Positions 45,875 to 57,408 of a stretch of DNA of 64,000 nucleotides are shown here, one piece after another (position 1 is the first letter of the stretch; each line of letters starts with the position of its first letter). This DNA comes from Biscogniauxia marginata (taxonomy: Eukaryota; Ascomycota; Sordariomycetes; Xylariales; Xylariaceae): positions 186,001-250,000 of the forward strand of contig MU404119.1 of assembly GCA_022695795.1 (NCBI GenBank), given 5' to 3'. The notes under the pieces were generated by a model. That model was not told where the DNA came from, did no database searches, and worked only from the letters and a program-made list of their open reading frames with translations. Made by a program: the position numbers and the translations under genes.

Positions 45875-48297
45875 ATGGGGAGTTTTCTGTACAAATGGAA
45901 ACCTGGTTCTGCTGTAAGTTGGCTACGCCTTGGTCTAGCTGCGCCAAACGTCATCATGGGTTGTCGCAGAGCTACGTAAGTAGTCGTTGGTTGTACAACG
46001 CTGACGAAGAGCCCAGGCCGCCTCAAGCCCGTCGAGTAAAGATGCGCAAAAGAAGAAAGAAGAGCCTGTGCTGGAGCTCACCCCTCTAGAAAAGGTGCTC
46101 CAGAATGCTGGCCCTCTTCGACAAGACGGGAGCGACAAGTTCTTTGGTATGGAGAATGTGAGTCTCCCTGCTCATGTACGCCGCATCGCTGTCGTGACAC
46201 TAACCTACTGTATATAGTTCGGCAACACTTGGTAGATATGATTTGTTTTACACGCTTGGCCACGACTAACGGAAACCTAGTTATTGCAACTCGATACTTC
46301 AAGCCCTCTACTACACCGTCGCATTCCGAGAACAAGTCCTGAAATTCCCCCCGCTATCGCCCTCGGATACCCCTAACGGCAATCGACCCAAGGTGAACGT
46401 GCAGCTTAGGGCCCTAGCTGTAAATGGTAGCGCACACCCAGAGGTAAATGGTCATAAGAGAACTCTCAGCACTACCGATGCCATGGCGAAGAGGAGACAG
46501 ATTAACTCGGGACAAGCGCTGCCGGGACAGCCGATCCGCCCGGAGGATAAGCCGGATACGCCAGAGTACAAGAAGAAGCAAGCAATGCTGAAGGGCCCCA
46601 TATTGGAATTGGTCCAGGAAAACAATGGCGCATACGGCATGGAAGAATGTACGTTTACCGGCTTGAGAGACATCTTTATGGCGCTGGTCGAGAGCAACGT
46701 TCGCACAGGAGTACTCAGCCCACAACGGTTCTTGGAGATCTTCAAGCGTGACAACGAGATGTTTCGAAATTCGATGCACCAAGATGCGCACGAATTTTAT
46801 GGGCTGGTTCTGAACGACATCATAGCAAACGTTGAGAGCAGTGCGCAGCGGATACTGAACCGTGAAGCAGCCCGCGCTGTTGATGGAATTACAGATTCGC
46901 TCAAAGCCGCGCTGGGGGTGACGGCTAAAAGCACTACCAACGGAACAAATTCGCCAGGGACCGGATGGGTACACGAAATCTTTGAGGGTGTATTAACGTC
47001 AGAGACTAAATGCTTGACTTGCGAGACAGCTTCACAACGAGACGAGACATTCTTGGATTTGTCGATCGATCTAGAAGAGCATACGTCAGTAACGTCCTGC
47101 TTACGAAAGTTTTCGGCCGAGGAAATGCTCTGCGAGAGGAACAAATTCCACTGCGATCATTGTGGGGGGTTGCAAGAGGCTGAGAAGCGTATGAAGATCA
47201 AGCGCTTGCCCAAAGTCTTGGCGTTGCATTTGAAGCGGTTTAAGTATACGGAAGACTATAGTCGGTTGCAAAAGCTATTTCACCGTGTGGTATACCCGTA
47301 CCAGCTAAGGATGTTCAATACGACAGAAGACGCCGAGGACCCCGACCGATTGTATGAACTCTACGCTGTCGTCATCCACATTGGTGGGAATGCTTACCAT
47401 GGACACTACGTGGCGGTTATCAAGACTGAAGACCGAGGTTGGCTGCTGTTCGACGATGAGATGGTGGAACCAGTTGACAAGCATTACGTTCGCAACTTCT
47501 TCGGGGATAAACCTGGTATGGCTTGTGCGTACGTACTGTTCTACCAAGAGACGACGTTCGAAAAGGTACGAGCTGAGCAGGAGGCTGAGGGGTTGGAAGA
47601 AGTAAGGATCGCGAGCGAAGAGGCAGGCGTTGCTCAGGAGAACGGTCAACCAAATGGGATATCGAAACAGGTCACCCTGCCGGTTCGGCTGAACGAAGAA
47701 TCTGATGGGTTTGTCAACCTAGATCATGCCGAAACAGCACCAGATCAGGTTGAGATCCCTGTTATGCCGATACCACCGATATCAAATCAAGTGGACAGCG
47801 TGGTGACATCTTTATTGGAAAGGTCGAACACTATAAAGGCGGATTCAAAATCTAAAGGAGAGAAGAAGGAGGAAAAGAAGGAGGCGAAGGCCCAAGAAAA
47901 AGCACGTAAGTTGGCAGAGAAAGAAGAGCTTAAGGCCAAAGATAAACAGAGGAAAGATGTCGGGGCCCGTTTACGAGATGCTCGGAAGGCTGAAGAGGAG
48001 GAACTGAAAAAGGCCCTAGAAGTTAGTAGAAAGATGGCGGAAGATGACGAGCTTAATCGCGCGGAACAGAGTGATACCGTTCCCTCACTCAACCGGTCGG
48101 GTAGGGGTAGCAAGTCGATGTCCAGAAAGAGCTTTGGGTTTCTCAAGGCGAAACGGGATAGCCACGAGGTGCAAAATCAGGTCCAGAACGGCGAGAGCAC
48201 GGCCCAGGCGCAGGAAAAACCGGAGCAGCAGTTCAGACTTAAGAAGAGCTTCAGCTTTGGGTTGGGACGCAAGAAGAGCCACAATGTCCTCTCGTAA
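45875..48297 (+). CDS. creB: Ubiquitin carboxyl-terminal hydrolase, CreB type (USP12/46 family)
   Basis: Four exons, 45875-45913, 46017-46157, a 14-nt microexon 46218-46231 and 46281-48297, give 736 aa. The microexon supplies FGNT and the first bases of the catalytic Cys codon, and is needed for the Cys box GMENFGNTCYCNSILQ (Cys65). The His box YHGHYVAVI puts the catalytic His at about 440 and Asp at about 456-457. A structural zinc site is visible as two Cys-x2-Cys pairs (CLTC and CDHC). A long charged coiled coil lies near residues 580-660, and the tail is Ser/Lys-rich. In Aspergillus, CreB works with the WD40 protein CreC to remove ubiquitin and maintain carbon catabolite repression. The gene name rests on that similarity. 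Upstream ATGs in the leader may tune translation. Confidence 0.9.
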
Positions 48298-49017
48298 TGG
48301 TTCTTCACGGCTAGGAGTTCGGGTAACCTCCAATGGGTTTCAAGCGCGCACTGCATTCGTTTACCCGTGAGAAAAACAAATACATTATACGGCATCCATG
48401 GAGTCATTCGGTGGCATTTTCGAAAAAGCAAAGTGATTAACACAGGGATCTTTTGTCTTCTGAAAGCATTTGCGCGAATGTAAGGGAAGAGGCTAGTGCT
48501 ACAGCGTTGCTCAAGTGCTTGGATAGACATGGTGGTGATGAGAATCGTGTGCTTGTGTGGTATCTTTTCCGGGTAGGTGCCGTTGCACCTTTCGGGTCTA
48601 TTACACATCGGCTATCAGACAAGGTGGCTTGACCCCTCCTGTAAGATATTGTTAGGTGTAATCGTAGAAAGCCATACCTGGCCATTGGCAAAAGACGTTA
48701 TTAGAAGCACATCCGAGGGAGGGACTTTAGTCTGATATCATAGATTTAATGCTAGTGTACCGTATGCACATATACTTAACGGCACACACGAAATGGTCAT
48801 AGGTGTTGCATGAACAACCACCATGCGCACGTACCGCTCTGAATTTCGATTATGCCAGCCCGAATAAAAAAACAAAACAAGTACACCTGAACATGCGGTA
48901 GTGGACACCTTGAACGCCTTTGTTCAAATTTGATGCATACCTCCTAAAACCTCCGATTCATCCATATAAACTAATTTTTTCACCCTTCTGACGACAATGC
49001 GACTTGCCGCCCCTACC
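48298..49017. other. Convergent intergenic region creB / YOS1
   Basis: Shared 3' flanks of two convergent genes. No further gene or RNA is seen. Confidence 0.6.
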
Positions 49018-49834
49018 CTATCCTAATACGAGCTCGTAGAGTATTATTAACGTATTGATCGCTATCAGGGGGACTGCTCGGGTAAAAGTAATTCTCGTTA
49101 GCACAACCCAGATTTCTTTAAACGAATAAGTTCTTTCTCCTATCCCCGGGCCCATCCTGCTGTCCCCCTTTTTTTTTCTTTTTCTTCTCCGGGACTGTGA
49201 AAAATAATGTAATTCTCTCTCGGTATTGTTGGACGATAGGTAGGCAGGTAGAGCAGAGCAGTGGATAAGTAGAGATAGGGTTTGCAGCTAGATTATGCTT
49301 ACGCCGGGTGACGAAATAAGACGAGAAAAGATGAAACATATATATATAAGAAAAAATTAAAACGTACTCCTCATTAGCGTCCGCACGCTCGCGATCAGGT
49401 TGATGACCTTGCCCTTGACGCTCTGCGAGTCGGGACCCGCGCCGAAAGCCGGGTCGTAGGATGCGGATGAGAGACTGACTGTTTCCGTTCCGCGGGCGCA
49501 AGGAGACCCCTTCTTGTTAGCCCCCTTTTTCTTGTTTTCCTTTTATCGCTAGGATAGACCTTCATGAGGGAGGAAGGGATGATGGGATGGGACGGGGCGG
49601 GATGGAGCGAGGCGCATACTGCGTGCTAGGAAGCGGTCTTCGGAGAGGATCGCGATGGCGTTTACGAGGAGAACCGAGACTGGGGTTTTTTATCCGCGAG
49701 AGGCGGATGTGTTAGCTAGCTGACTGTGATTTGGTGGTGGTGGTGCTGATGCTGGATCGCGCGGAATGATGAGGGACGGGAGGGGATCGCGCGTTGGCAG
49801 ACGTACCGTATATAAGATTCCCGAGGAGCATCAT
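49018..49834 (-). CDS. YOS1: Yos1-like ER-Golgi transport protein, four small exons
   Basis: The gene is split into exons of 28, 60, 111 and 56 nt: 49834-49807, 49679-49620, 49478-49368 and 49073-49018. All junctions are phase 1 with GT-AG borders (donors GTACGT, GTATGC, GTACGT), and the spliced frame is 84 aa, the normal Yos1 length. The N-terminal membrane segment, MMLLGNLIYVSVLLVNAIAI, leads into LSEDRFLARI. A short polar loop with DPAFG is followed by SVKGKVINLIASVRTLMRIP and a C-terminal membrane segment ending IILYELVLG. Yeast Yos1, with Yip1 and Yif1, is needed for vesicle transport from ER to Golgi; the human relative is IER3IP1. The start could be the second ATG (49831), one codon later. 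The exons are too short to appear as open frames, which is why the gene is easily missed. Confidence 0.93.
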
Positions 49835-50476
49835 CTTGGAGGTGAGTGGCTAGCTAGCTAGCTGGGCGACATGTGCGGGAGGGGTTGTTGGTGAGAGCGC
49901 AGAGGAGTTTGCGCTTCGGGGGAACTGGTTGTAAACTTGTCCTTATACGCTATTAGGTAAGTTGAGGTAGGTTAAGGTCCAGGTGATTTCGAGGTTCCTG
50001 TCGACGTTTGCTTGATGCCAGGAGAGGCCAGGTGGCAACAGGGCGGCATCACACCTGGTAGGATGGATACATAGGTACTACCTAAGGAAAGAAATTATGG
50101 GGCCCGTTATAACACACGTAACCTTTCTCATAAAACAAGAACATCAATTCTTCCAACATTGGTGGTGATTAGAGCTTTTATACAGTGTTTCTGGCTCAGT
50201 CTTGGCCACGAAATCGGAATCTCACAGGATTGAGAAATGCGAGGGTAAAGTGCTAAACAGCTGGTCTGTTGTGTGCTTTTGTTCTTCATTAAGCATTTCT
50301 CATGCACGCTTGGTGGATGATACCGACCTACTACGAGACAAACCTCCCCCCTTAAAAGAACTAACCCCCTAAATCTCATGTCATTCATTCCCCTCATTGA
50401 TTCATTCCGAGAACGACAACATGGGGGCTTTAGGTCAGACAATCTACTTTCATATAAATCAGCGCAGTTGTTAATC
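49835..50476. other. Divergent intergenic region YOS1 / ALG12
   Basis: A likely two-way promoter region with no gene. A frame that would extend ALG12 upstream to 50378 is open, but the start at 50477 fits the family better. Confidence 0.55.
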
Positions 50477-52246
50477 ATGATAGTAGATCTGCTTCTTTCA
50501 CTATCAATACCGGCTCTGATCATCATCCACCTGCTATTAGCCCCTTACACCAAGGTTGAAGAGTCGTTCAATATACAGGCAACTCACGACATACTCGTGT
50601 ACGGCACGCCCACGAGCGACATCCATGAGAAGCTGTCGACCCAGTATGACCACTTCGACTTCCCCGGGGCCGTGCCTCGCACCTTTGTCGGCCCAGTCTT
50701 CCTAGCCGGTGTCGGTCAACCGATCATCGCTTTGCTGGGCTTCGAGCACGCTCAGCTCATCGTCAGAGGCATCCTCGGCATCATGAATGCTGCGGCTCTG
50801 CTGGTGTTCAAGTCGAACGTGGAGAAAGCATTTGGAAGGTCCACTGCGCGATGGTATGCATTGCTGCAGGCGAGCCAGTTCCATATCATGTTCTACTCAT
50901 CTAGGACACTTCCGAACATGTTTGCTTTCCCTTTAAGTAAGGACTAGTCCACCATTCAAAGAGCTATAAGTTGTTCTTATACTAACAATTCGATAGCAAC
51001 CGTGGCGTTGGCACAACTGATGCCACATGATGGAAGAAAGCAGGTCTCGCGCTATAAATTAGCCATCGCTAATTTGACCATGGCCGCGACGATATTCAGG
51101 TCCGAACTAGCCATCCTTCTCATAACCACCACCCTCTACGGCCTAGCTAGCCGTCACATCTCCATAAAACACGTCATCCCGCCCTTTCTGGTCTTCTTCG
51201 TATTCTCGCTGTTCGTCACGGTCTCGGTCGACTCGTACTTCTGGCAGAAGCCGCTGTGGCCGGAGCTGTGGGGGTTCTACTACAACGCCGTGCTCGGCGC
51301 CTCCTCCAACTGGGGGACCTCGCCCTGGCACTACTACTTCACGTCGGCGATCCCGAGGATCCTCGCGAACCCGCTCAGCCCGACGGTGCTCGTCCCCCTG
51401 GCGGCCTGGCACCCGGGGACGCGGCGCCGAGCCCGGGACCTGCTCGTCCCCAGCCTCGCCTTCGTCGCCGTATACTCGCTGCAGCCGCACAAGGAGGCCC
51501 GCTTCGTCTTCTACGCGGCGCCGCCGCTGACGGCGGCGGCGGCGCTGGGCGCCAACTACGTGTTCGCGCGGCGCGCCAAGTCGGCGCCCTGGGCGCTCGC
51601 GTCCGCCGCCGTCGCGGGCTCGGCCGCGCTCACGCTCGCCGCGAGCACGGCGATGCTGGCCGTCTCGTCGCTGAACTATCCCGGCGGCGAGGCGCTCGCC
51701 GAGCTCCACGCCCGCGTCGCGGCCCCGCCCCCGCCCGGGCCCGACCTGCGCGCCGTCGCCGTGCACACGGACGTGCTCGCCTGCATGACCGGCGTCACCC
51801 TGTTCGGGCAGCACCCGCGCCCGCCGAACGAGCCGTCGGGCGACGGGGCCGTCACGCTCGCCTTCGACAAGACGGAGGACGGGGACGCGCTGCGCAGCCC
51901 GCTGTTCTGGGAGCGCTTCGACTACGTGCTCGCGGAGGACCCGGGGCGCGTGCGGGGAGGGGCGTGGGAGACGGTCGGCGTCGTCGAGGGGTTCGCGGGG
52001 TTGGAGGTGCTACAGCCCGGGAAGAGCGGCGGCGACGGCGGCAATGATGGTGGTGATGGTGGTGGTCTCGAAAGCGGCGATGGGAGTCCGGCCAGGGTCT
52101 TGGGGCGGGGCGCGATGGTCCGGAGGCTGAGGGATAGGGTCAGGGCGCTGACGGGTGGGTGGTGGGTCGGCCCGAGGATGGCGCCTAGGGTGTACGTGCT
52201 GAGGAGGCTGCGCGAGGGCGAGGCGAGGAGGAGCGTCACGGCTTGA
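50477..52246 (+). CDS. ALG12: Dolichyl-P-mannose alpha-1,6-mannosyltransferase ALG12 (GT22)
   Basis: Two exons, 50477-50936 and 50997-52246, join across a 60-nt intron with an ACTAAC branch site and give 569 aa. The start at 50477 is chosen because MIVDLLLSLSIPALIIIHLL begins the family's first membrane segment; an in-frame ATG at 50378 would add 33 atypical residues. Family signatures are APYTKVEESFN with QATHD in the first lumenal loop, the DHFDFPGAVPRT motif and HKEARFVFY near the middle. About ten membrane segments are visible. The enzyme adds the eighth mannose, alpha-1,6-linked, to the dolichol-linked N-glycan precursor inside the ER. After about position 51250 the gene is very GC-rich, and the C-terminal tail holds a Gly/Asp-rich stretch not typical of the family. 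Confidence 0.92.
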
Positions 52247-55200
52247 TGTGTGGGGTATGGATGTATTGTATGGATGTAGGGGTGTAGTTTATAGTGGTTA
52301 CGAGTGCGTTTGGGTGTAGGCTGTTTAATGATGTTGTCGGTGTTGGGGAATTAGATTAGTTGATTTATAGAGCGGTGTATTTGACTTGAATCTTTCTTGT
52401 TCCCTTTTTTCAACTTGTCTGCTAAGTATATAAATTCCCATTTATTCGAGAGGGATTCTGTTATACCAGAAGCTCCCTCTCTCTCTCTCTCTCTTTGGCT
52501 TGTAGTGATACGGTCATTTGCAACTCCTGGGACTCCAATATTACCTTGACTTTCTCCATACAAAAACGTTACCTGGGTTGACACTCGATGAATAGAACAT
52601 GAACACTGCCAGCAGCGGAATCGTTGCCGTATGTAGCGTGCTAGTAAATAGCATACATCGGCTTGAGAGAAGGGGCCCAGAGGGCTGCGACGGATTCCCG
52701 CCTTCCTCTCTCTCCTCTCCCCTATTCCCCGTCATCTTTGTCTATGTGTATATGACACCATGCGCGAAGATGGCATATAGGTAGATAGATATGCAACCCC
52801 CTAAGGTTGGAATAGGATAGACAGGGTGTAGGTAGGTAGGTATTCATCGGATCGCTGCCCTTTTTCTTCCTTTTGCCCTTGCTCCCGTGAGGCCGAGGTC
52901 GCGGCTGAGGCTGCGATCTTACTTAGGTGTGTATGTATGCTTGTATGGATGTAATGCTGGCCTTGTCTGAGGCACCAGGTCTGTCTGTATATCTGCGGGG
53001 GCAACCTTGGCTGAGAATAGCGCAGGTGTTTTCACGTGCCGCTGTGCGGTTTCTTTTCCAGCTGCGAGTTCGTGGGGAAGGGGGTACGCTTAGCCAATAG
53101 ATACGGCTGGCTCTATATAGGTATATAGGACGGTATAAGATTGTTAATTAATAATAATGCTGCCATTCTTAATTACCTTAGGTACCCAGCCTTCATCTAT
53201 TGGGAGGGGATGGGGGGAGGCTGTTGTTTCTCTGTCTCTCTGTCTCTCTCTCTTTTTTAAAAAAAGATTTTTTTATGTGTATTTAGGAGCGTAGCGTTGA
53301 CTTTTATTGTACAGGCATATTCTTAGATTTAGAGGGTTCAGGGGAGTTCGATAGGAACCTTTTCCCCCTTTTACAAAAACCCCTTTCATGGAGTGTCGAT
53401 GCAGCTTTTACCGGACGTATGATTCTACCCCTCCCCCCCCTCTTCGTGTCACCTGCGCTTCAAGGTATACAGCTTTATACTTGAGGTATATTGCGTATGT
53501 TGTCGTTGGTCAGGCTAGACGAGGCTGCGCGGAGTTCGAAACTTGGGCGGCAGCGGCGAGCTTAATGGGGTTGAGTAGATGCGTCGGCAGGCGGTGCAGG
53601 TATATAATTATATATTTATCATTCGTAAGGCAGAATGTCACAGTACTTTACCGTATCGCGTCGCATTGCCTTACCCCAGCTTACCCGATTCTACTTAGCG
53701 GCTACGACTCTGACTCTATGCCCTGTTACTTATCTATCGCTACCGACCCCCGATAGGTAAGCGATCTTATACTACACCTTGGGTAGGATCGTGATCCCCG
53801 GCTAAGGTGGTGTATCCCCAAGAATGATGACGACGGCGACGGCACGGGAGGCACATACTGTGGCTCGAGAATGATACGCGCGCGGGCACACTCACACCAC
53901 GCGCCCGCGTACATATATGCAATGTATGTCTCATCTGCTTTTCGGTTCCTTCTCCATTGTGCTGCGTCTGTGTACGTGTGTCTTACTGGTCGCTTTCGCT
54001 TCCGAATGGCGTGCCTCAGACTGAAGGGCTTCTCTAGGTACCGTGCCGTGTCATGCACCCTATCCTGCAGCCAGGCAGCCCGACGGGCCTGTAGGCAATT
54101 TAGTGCCAGTATACAAGGAAAGGCGGAAGGCTTGCGAGTGGCTTTTTTGTTCTTCTTCTATTTGATTTATTGCCTTTGGTCGTTACATGTATGCAGACGA
54201 GCGTTGTGTAAGGTGTGATTTAATATGACTTTAACCACCAGGGAGGTGCTCCAAGCGTGGAAATCAACCAACTGGATTCTTAATAGTAGGCACATAAATA
54301 GTAGAGAGGGACTGCTAATCAGCTAGCCAGCCTCGCGGCACTTAGGTATTGTAGGGAGATAGCCTCGCTAACACATACATGCGTATAGCTCTATACCTAG
54401 ATGTAACCTGCATTATGTCAGGGTTAACACTGACTAGCCGAAAGGTAGGACTACAGATAACTTTCGGTAGGCTATTGTATTAGTTTCCTGGATCGAGGTC
54501 AACAGTATCCGGAGCTACCTGTAGCCTACTGTATGAGGGTAAGATAAGGGTGTATAGGTAGGTAGGTGTGGTATGACTGCCTTAGTGCCACTAATACTTA
54601 CATCCTACGTACATACACAGCCATGCCCTCCTAGCCAGGCACCATTCTGCATCTGAACGACGAACATAGTAAATAGACAGACACAGGAGTTCAGGAGTAG
54701 GCCGTGTAGGAACTTACGGTGGTTAACTAATTCCCAGAGCTACGGGCCGAACAGATAACCTACTATTTGCCTGAAGCTACATATATAGAAAATAAGTGCA
54801 GGGGTCAAAGTTACCCATACGTAAGCTGTATGTATTGAATAGCTAACGCAGGTTTTTAATTTTGATTGGACCTGACCCAGCCTTGCTTACTCTGGTGAGT
54901 TAGCTTATATATTGGGTTATAGGGGTTAGACTGCACCCGATTAGGACAGTGAGACTGGATGATATCTATCACACCGCACCAATATGCTTATCGTTCCCCC
55001 TGAATCAGAGCACTTTACCCTCTACTCAGAAAGACACACCCATAGCTAAATAGGTATGCAGTTAGGAGTAGCCGGTCAAAAGGCCGAGGTCGAGCCCGGG
55101 CTCTGTGGGGCTGCCAGAACTTCCTCTGACCAGGGAGGATGAGAGCCGTCGAGCCGAGTAAGAAATTACCAAATCCTCGGAGGAGGTCTAATTACCAAGC

Positions 55201-57408
55201 CAATCTCGTATTGCTAAGCGTCCATACCCGCGGAGTGATTTCGAGGAGTGATTTCGAGTTACTTATAAGAAGGCTAAGTTGTGTAGGTTTGGCCACATAG
55301 GTACCTTAGTTGGTAGTTGGCATACCTGCATGTAATAAACTTACACATGGAGGTTATTGTCTCTTTGGTTGTCGACGAGGATACTTACATGTCCATGGCT
55401 TGTGCACTTAGGGTTTGAAGTAAGGGATGTATTCTCTCGCGTATGTAATGATAATAATAGGCTTAGATGAAGTCGGCGTCTAGAATTCGATATATCGATG
55501 CCATCGGTTTGTTTGGTCCGATGCACTCGGAGAAATAAGTCAAAATATGCCTAGATTCGGTAGTATAACCCGCGTTTCTATTATGAGATCTATCTAACAC
55601 AGAATAAGTACCCTTATTATCGATGTGCGCCTCATCTCTGAGCACAGCTCAACGACGTAGCTGCGCAGCATTGCTCGTCAAGCATGTGACACTTTACCCA
55701 TTCAAGGCTTTGCACGTCCCCGGGAAATATAAAAACTAACACAGATTGGACCAATCGATGCTTTACTTACACACACATACAGACACACCTGCATATACCT
55801 AAGGTACGTACACTATGTATAATAATCGTTTACCCTTCTCACCATGGACATGGGATTGTATGGTCGGACTCTTGGCAGACGGCCAAGTTTTAGAATTAAT
55901 AGCCTATCTGAGGCGTGTATATATACATTATAGTATTTGTGTACGATTAATTCTCGTATCTCTGAAAAGAGAAGCTAGCGGCCTCCCTTTTTAGTGGTTA
56001 CCTAACCAATTCTCATTTCGATCTCTTGCTCTAAATTGAACTTCACGAAGTATATTAGGTACGTAAGGTACTACCTAGGTAGGTAGGGGATGACTAAGCG
56101 TAGATAGGTAGATTGGGTAGATTTGGGGACTGATTCCTAACGATAAGCCCCACGTTAGCACCTTAAAAAAAAAAATCAGTACTACCTACGCTACTGGGCA
56201 TGGGGGGGTACCCCTGATGGTTTGGACCGGGGAGTAGCAGACGAGACAAACAGGGTTTACCCAATTCAGCCTTCCGACCCTGCGACACCCCTGGGGCTCC
56301 GTTGCACTGTAAAGGCCCTATGCAGGCTGCTAAAAAGATATCATTTAGGGTTGGATACAAAGGGGCGAGGGGGGCCCTTGCAGCGCTTCTTGTTTCCACC
56401 CAGCCGCTCGGCCTATCTCATTCGAAAGTCTTAACATCTCGCTCTGATGCGGCCATGTTGAAAATCACCACAGGCGCCACTTCTATCCTCTGTTTCTCAT
56501 CATCCTGAAACTTGGTGATCTAACCATTGCCGCGACCACAGAGGGTATAATAGGTATCAAGAGAAGAAGAAGGGACTTAGGGACCCGGAGACCCTGATTT
56601 CAATCATCTACCTATTATTATTTTTATTTTCATTTCTCCTTCTTTTTTTATTAGCCTTATTATTTTACTCCTAACTTATTTTCATCCTTTATACTTTTAC
56701 CCCTCCGAGCTGCTTAAAGGGGGTGCGATAAGGGAAATGCGTATACCTAAACAAGGAAAGAAGTAACGACAACGTCACGAGTCCAATTCGCAAGTACCTA
56801 CGATTCACATCAAAGCAGAGTACAATACATTCTACAGTCACTTCCAATACTCACTACCAAAGTACAACATAGCCTATGATAGGCGGCGAAATTGGGTCGT
56901 TCAATTTCCTTATCACATTCCCACCGACAGTCGCCATCTCACGCGCAGCTGTAGGGCCGCTCAGTAGTGGATAAACTGAGCTGTCTCACCTGCCGTCGAC
57001 GACGATCCCAGTAAAACTAACAAACTCGCCATCATTGTCGACACACGCAACTCCACCCACACTACGCACACACACCCACATGCCCACACGCCCACACGCC
57101 CAATCCCCCAAACTCCTGACAATCTCAGCTCTAACCTGCTCGTGTCCTCCTCTCCCTCTCTACCACCACCGACCGCCATCACCCCCGGCAACTGTTTACA
57201 CCACTTCCCCGGATGGCAATTGAACAATAGACACCCGAGATAACAAAGAGTCGAGACTCACGAGGCCGCTCCGTGCGGCTAACCACACAGGCAACCCATT
57301 ATCTAGGTCATCTTGGTTGTGTTGTCTTAGCACACACACAACGCACCAAACAATACCACACATGCACCTTGTTGCGCCCCGCCAGACGACAAGCCACCAC
57401 CGACCAAC
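52247..57408. other. Five-kilobase gene-poor region
   Basis: No gene is supported. It contains a CT repeat at 52481-52494, TAGGTA tracts (52825-52842, 54555-54570, 56075-56090), an A11 run at 56166 and CACACA-type DNA at 57060-57100. The last 400 nt are CAC- and CCA-rich and act as the leader of the large gene that follows. Confidence 0.55.

Noticed and set aside
51143..52047. Arg/Ala/Gly-rich frames on both strands over ALG12
   Set aside because: They come from GC-rich DNA without stops. The ALG12 frame has the HKEARF motif and membrane segments.
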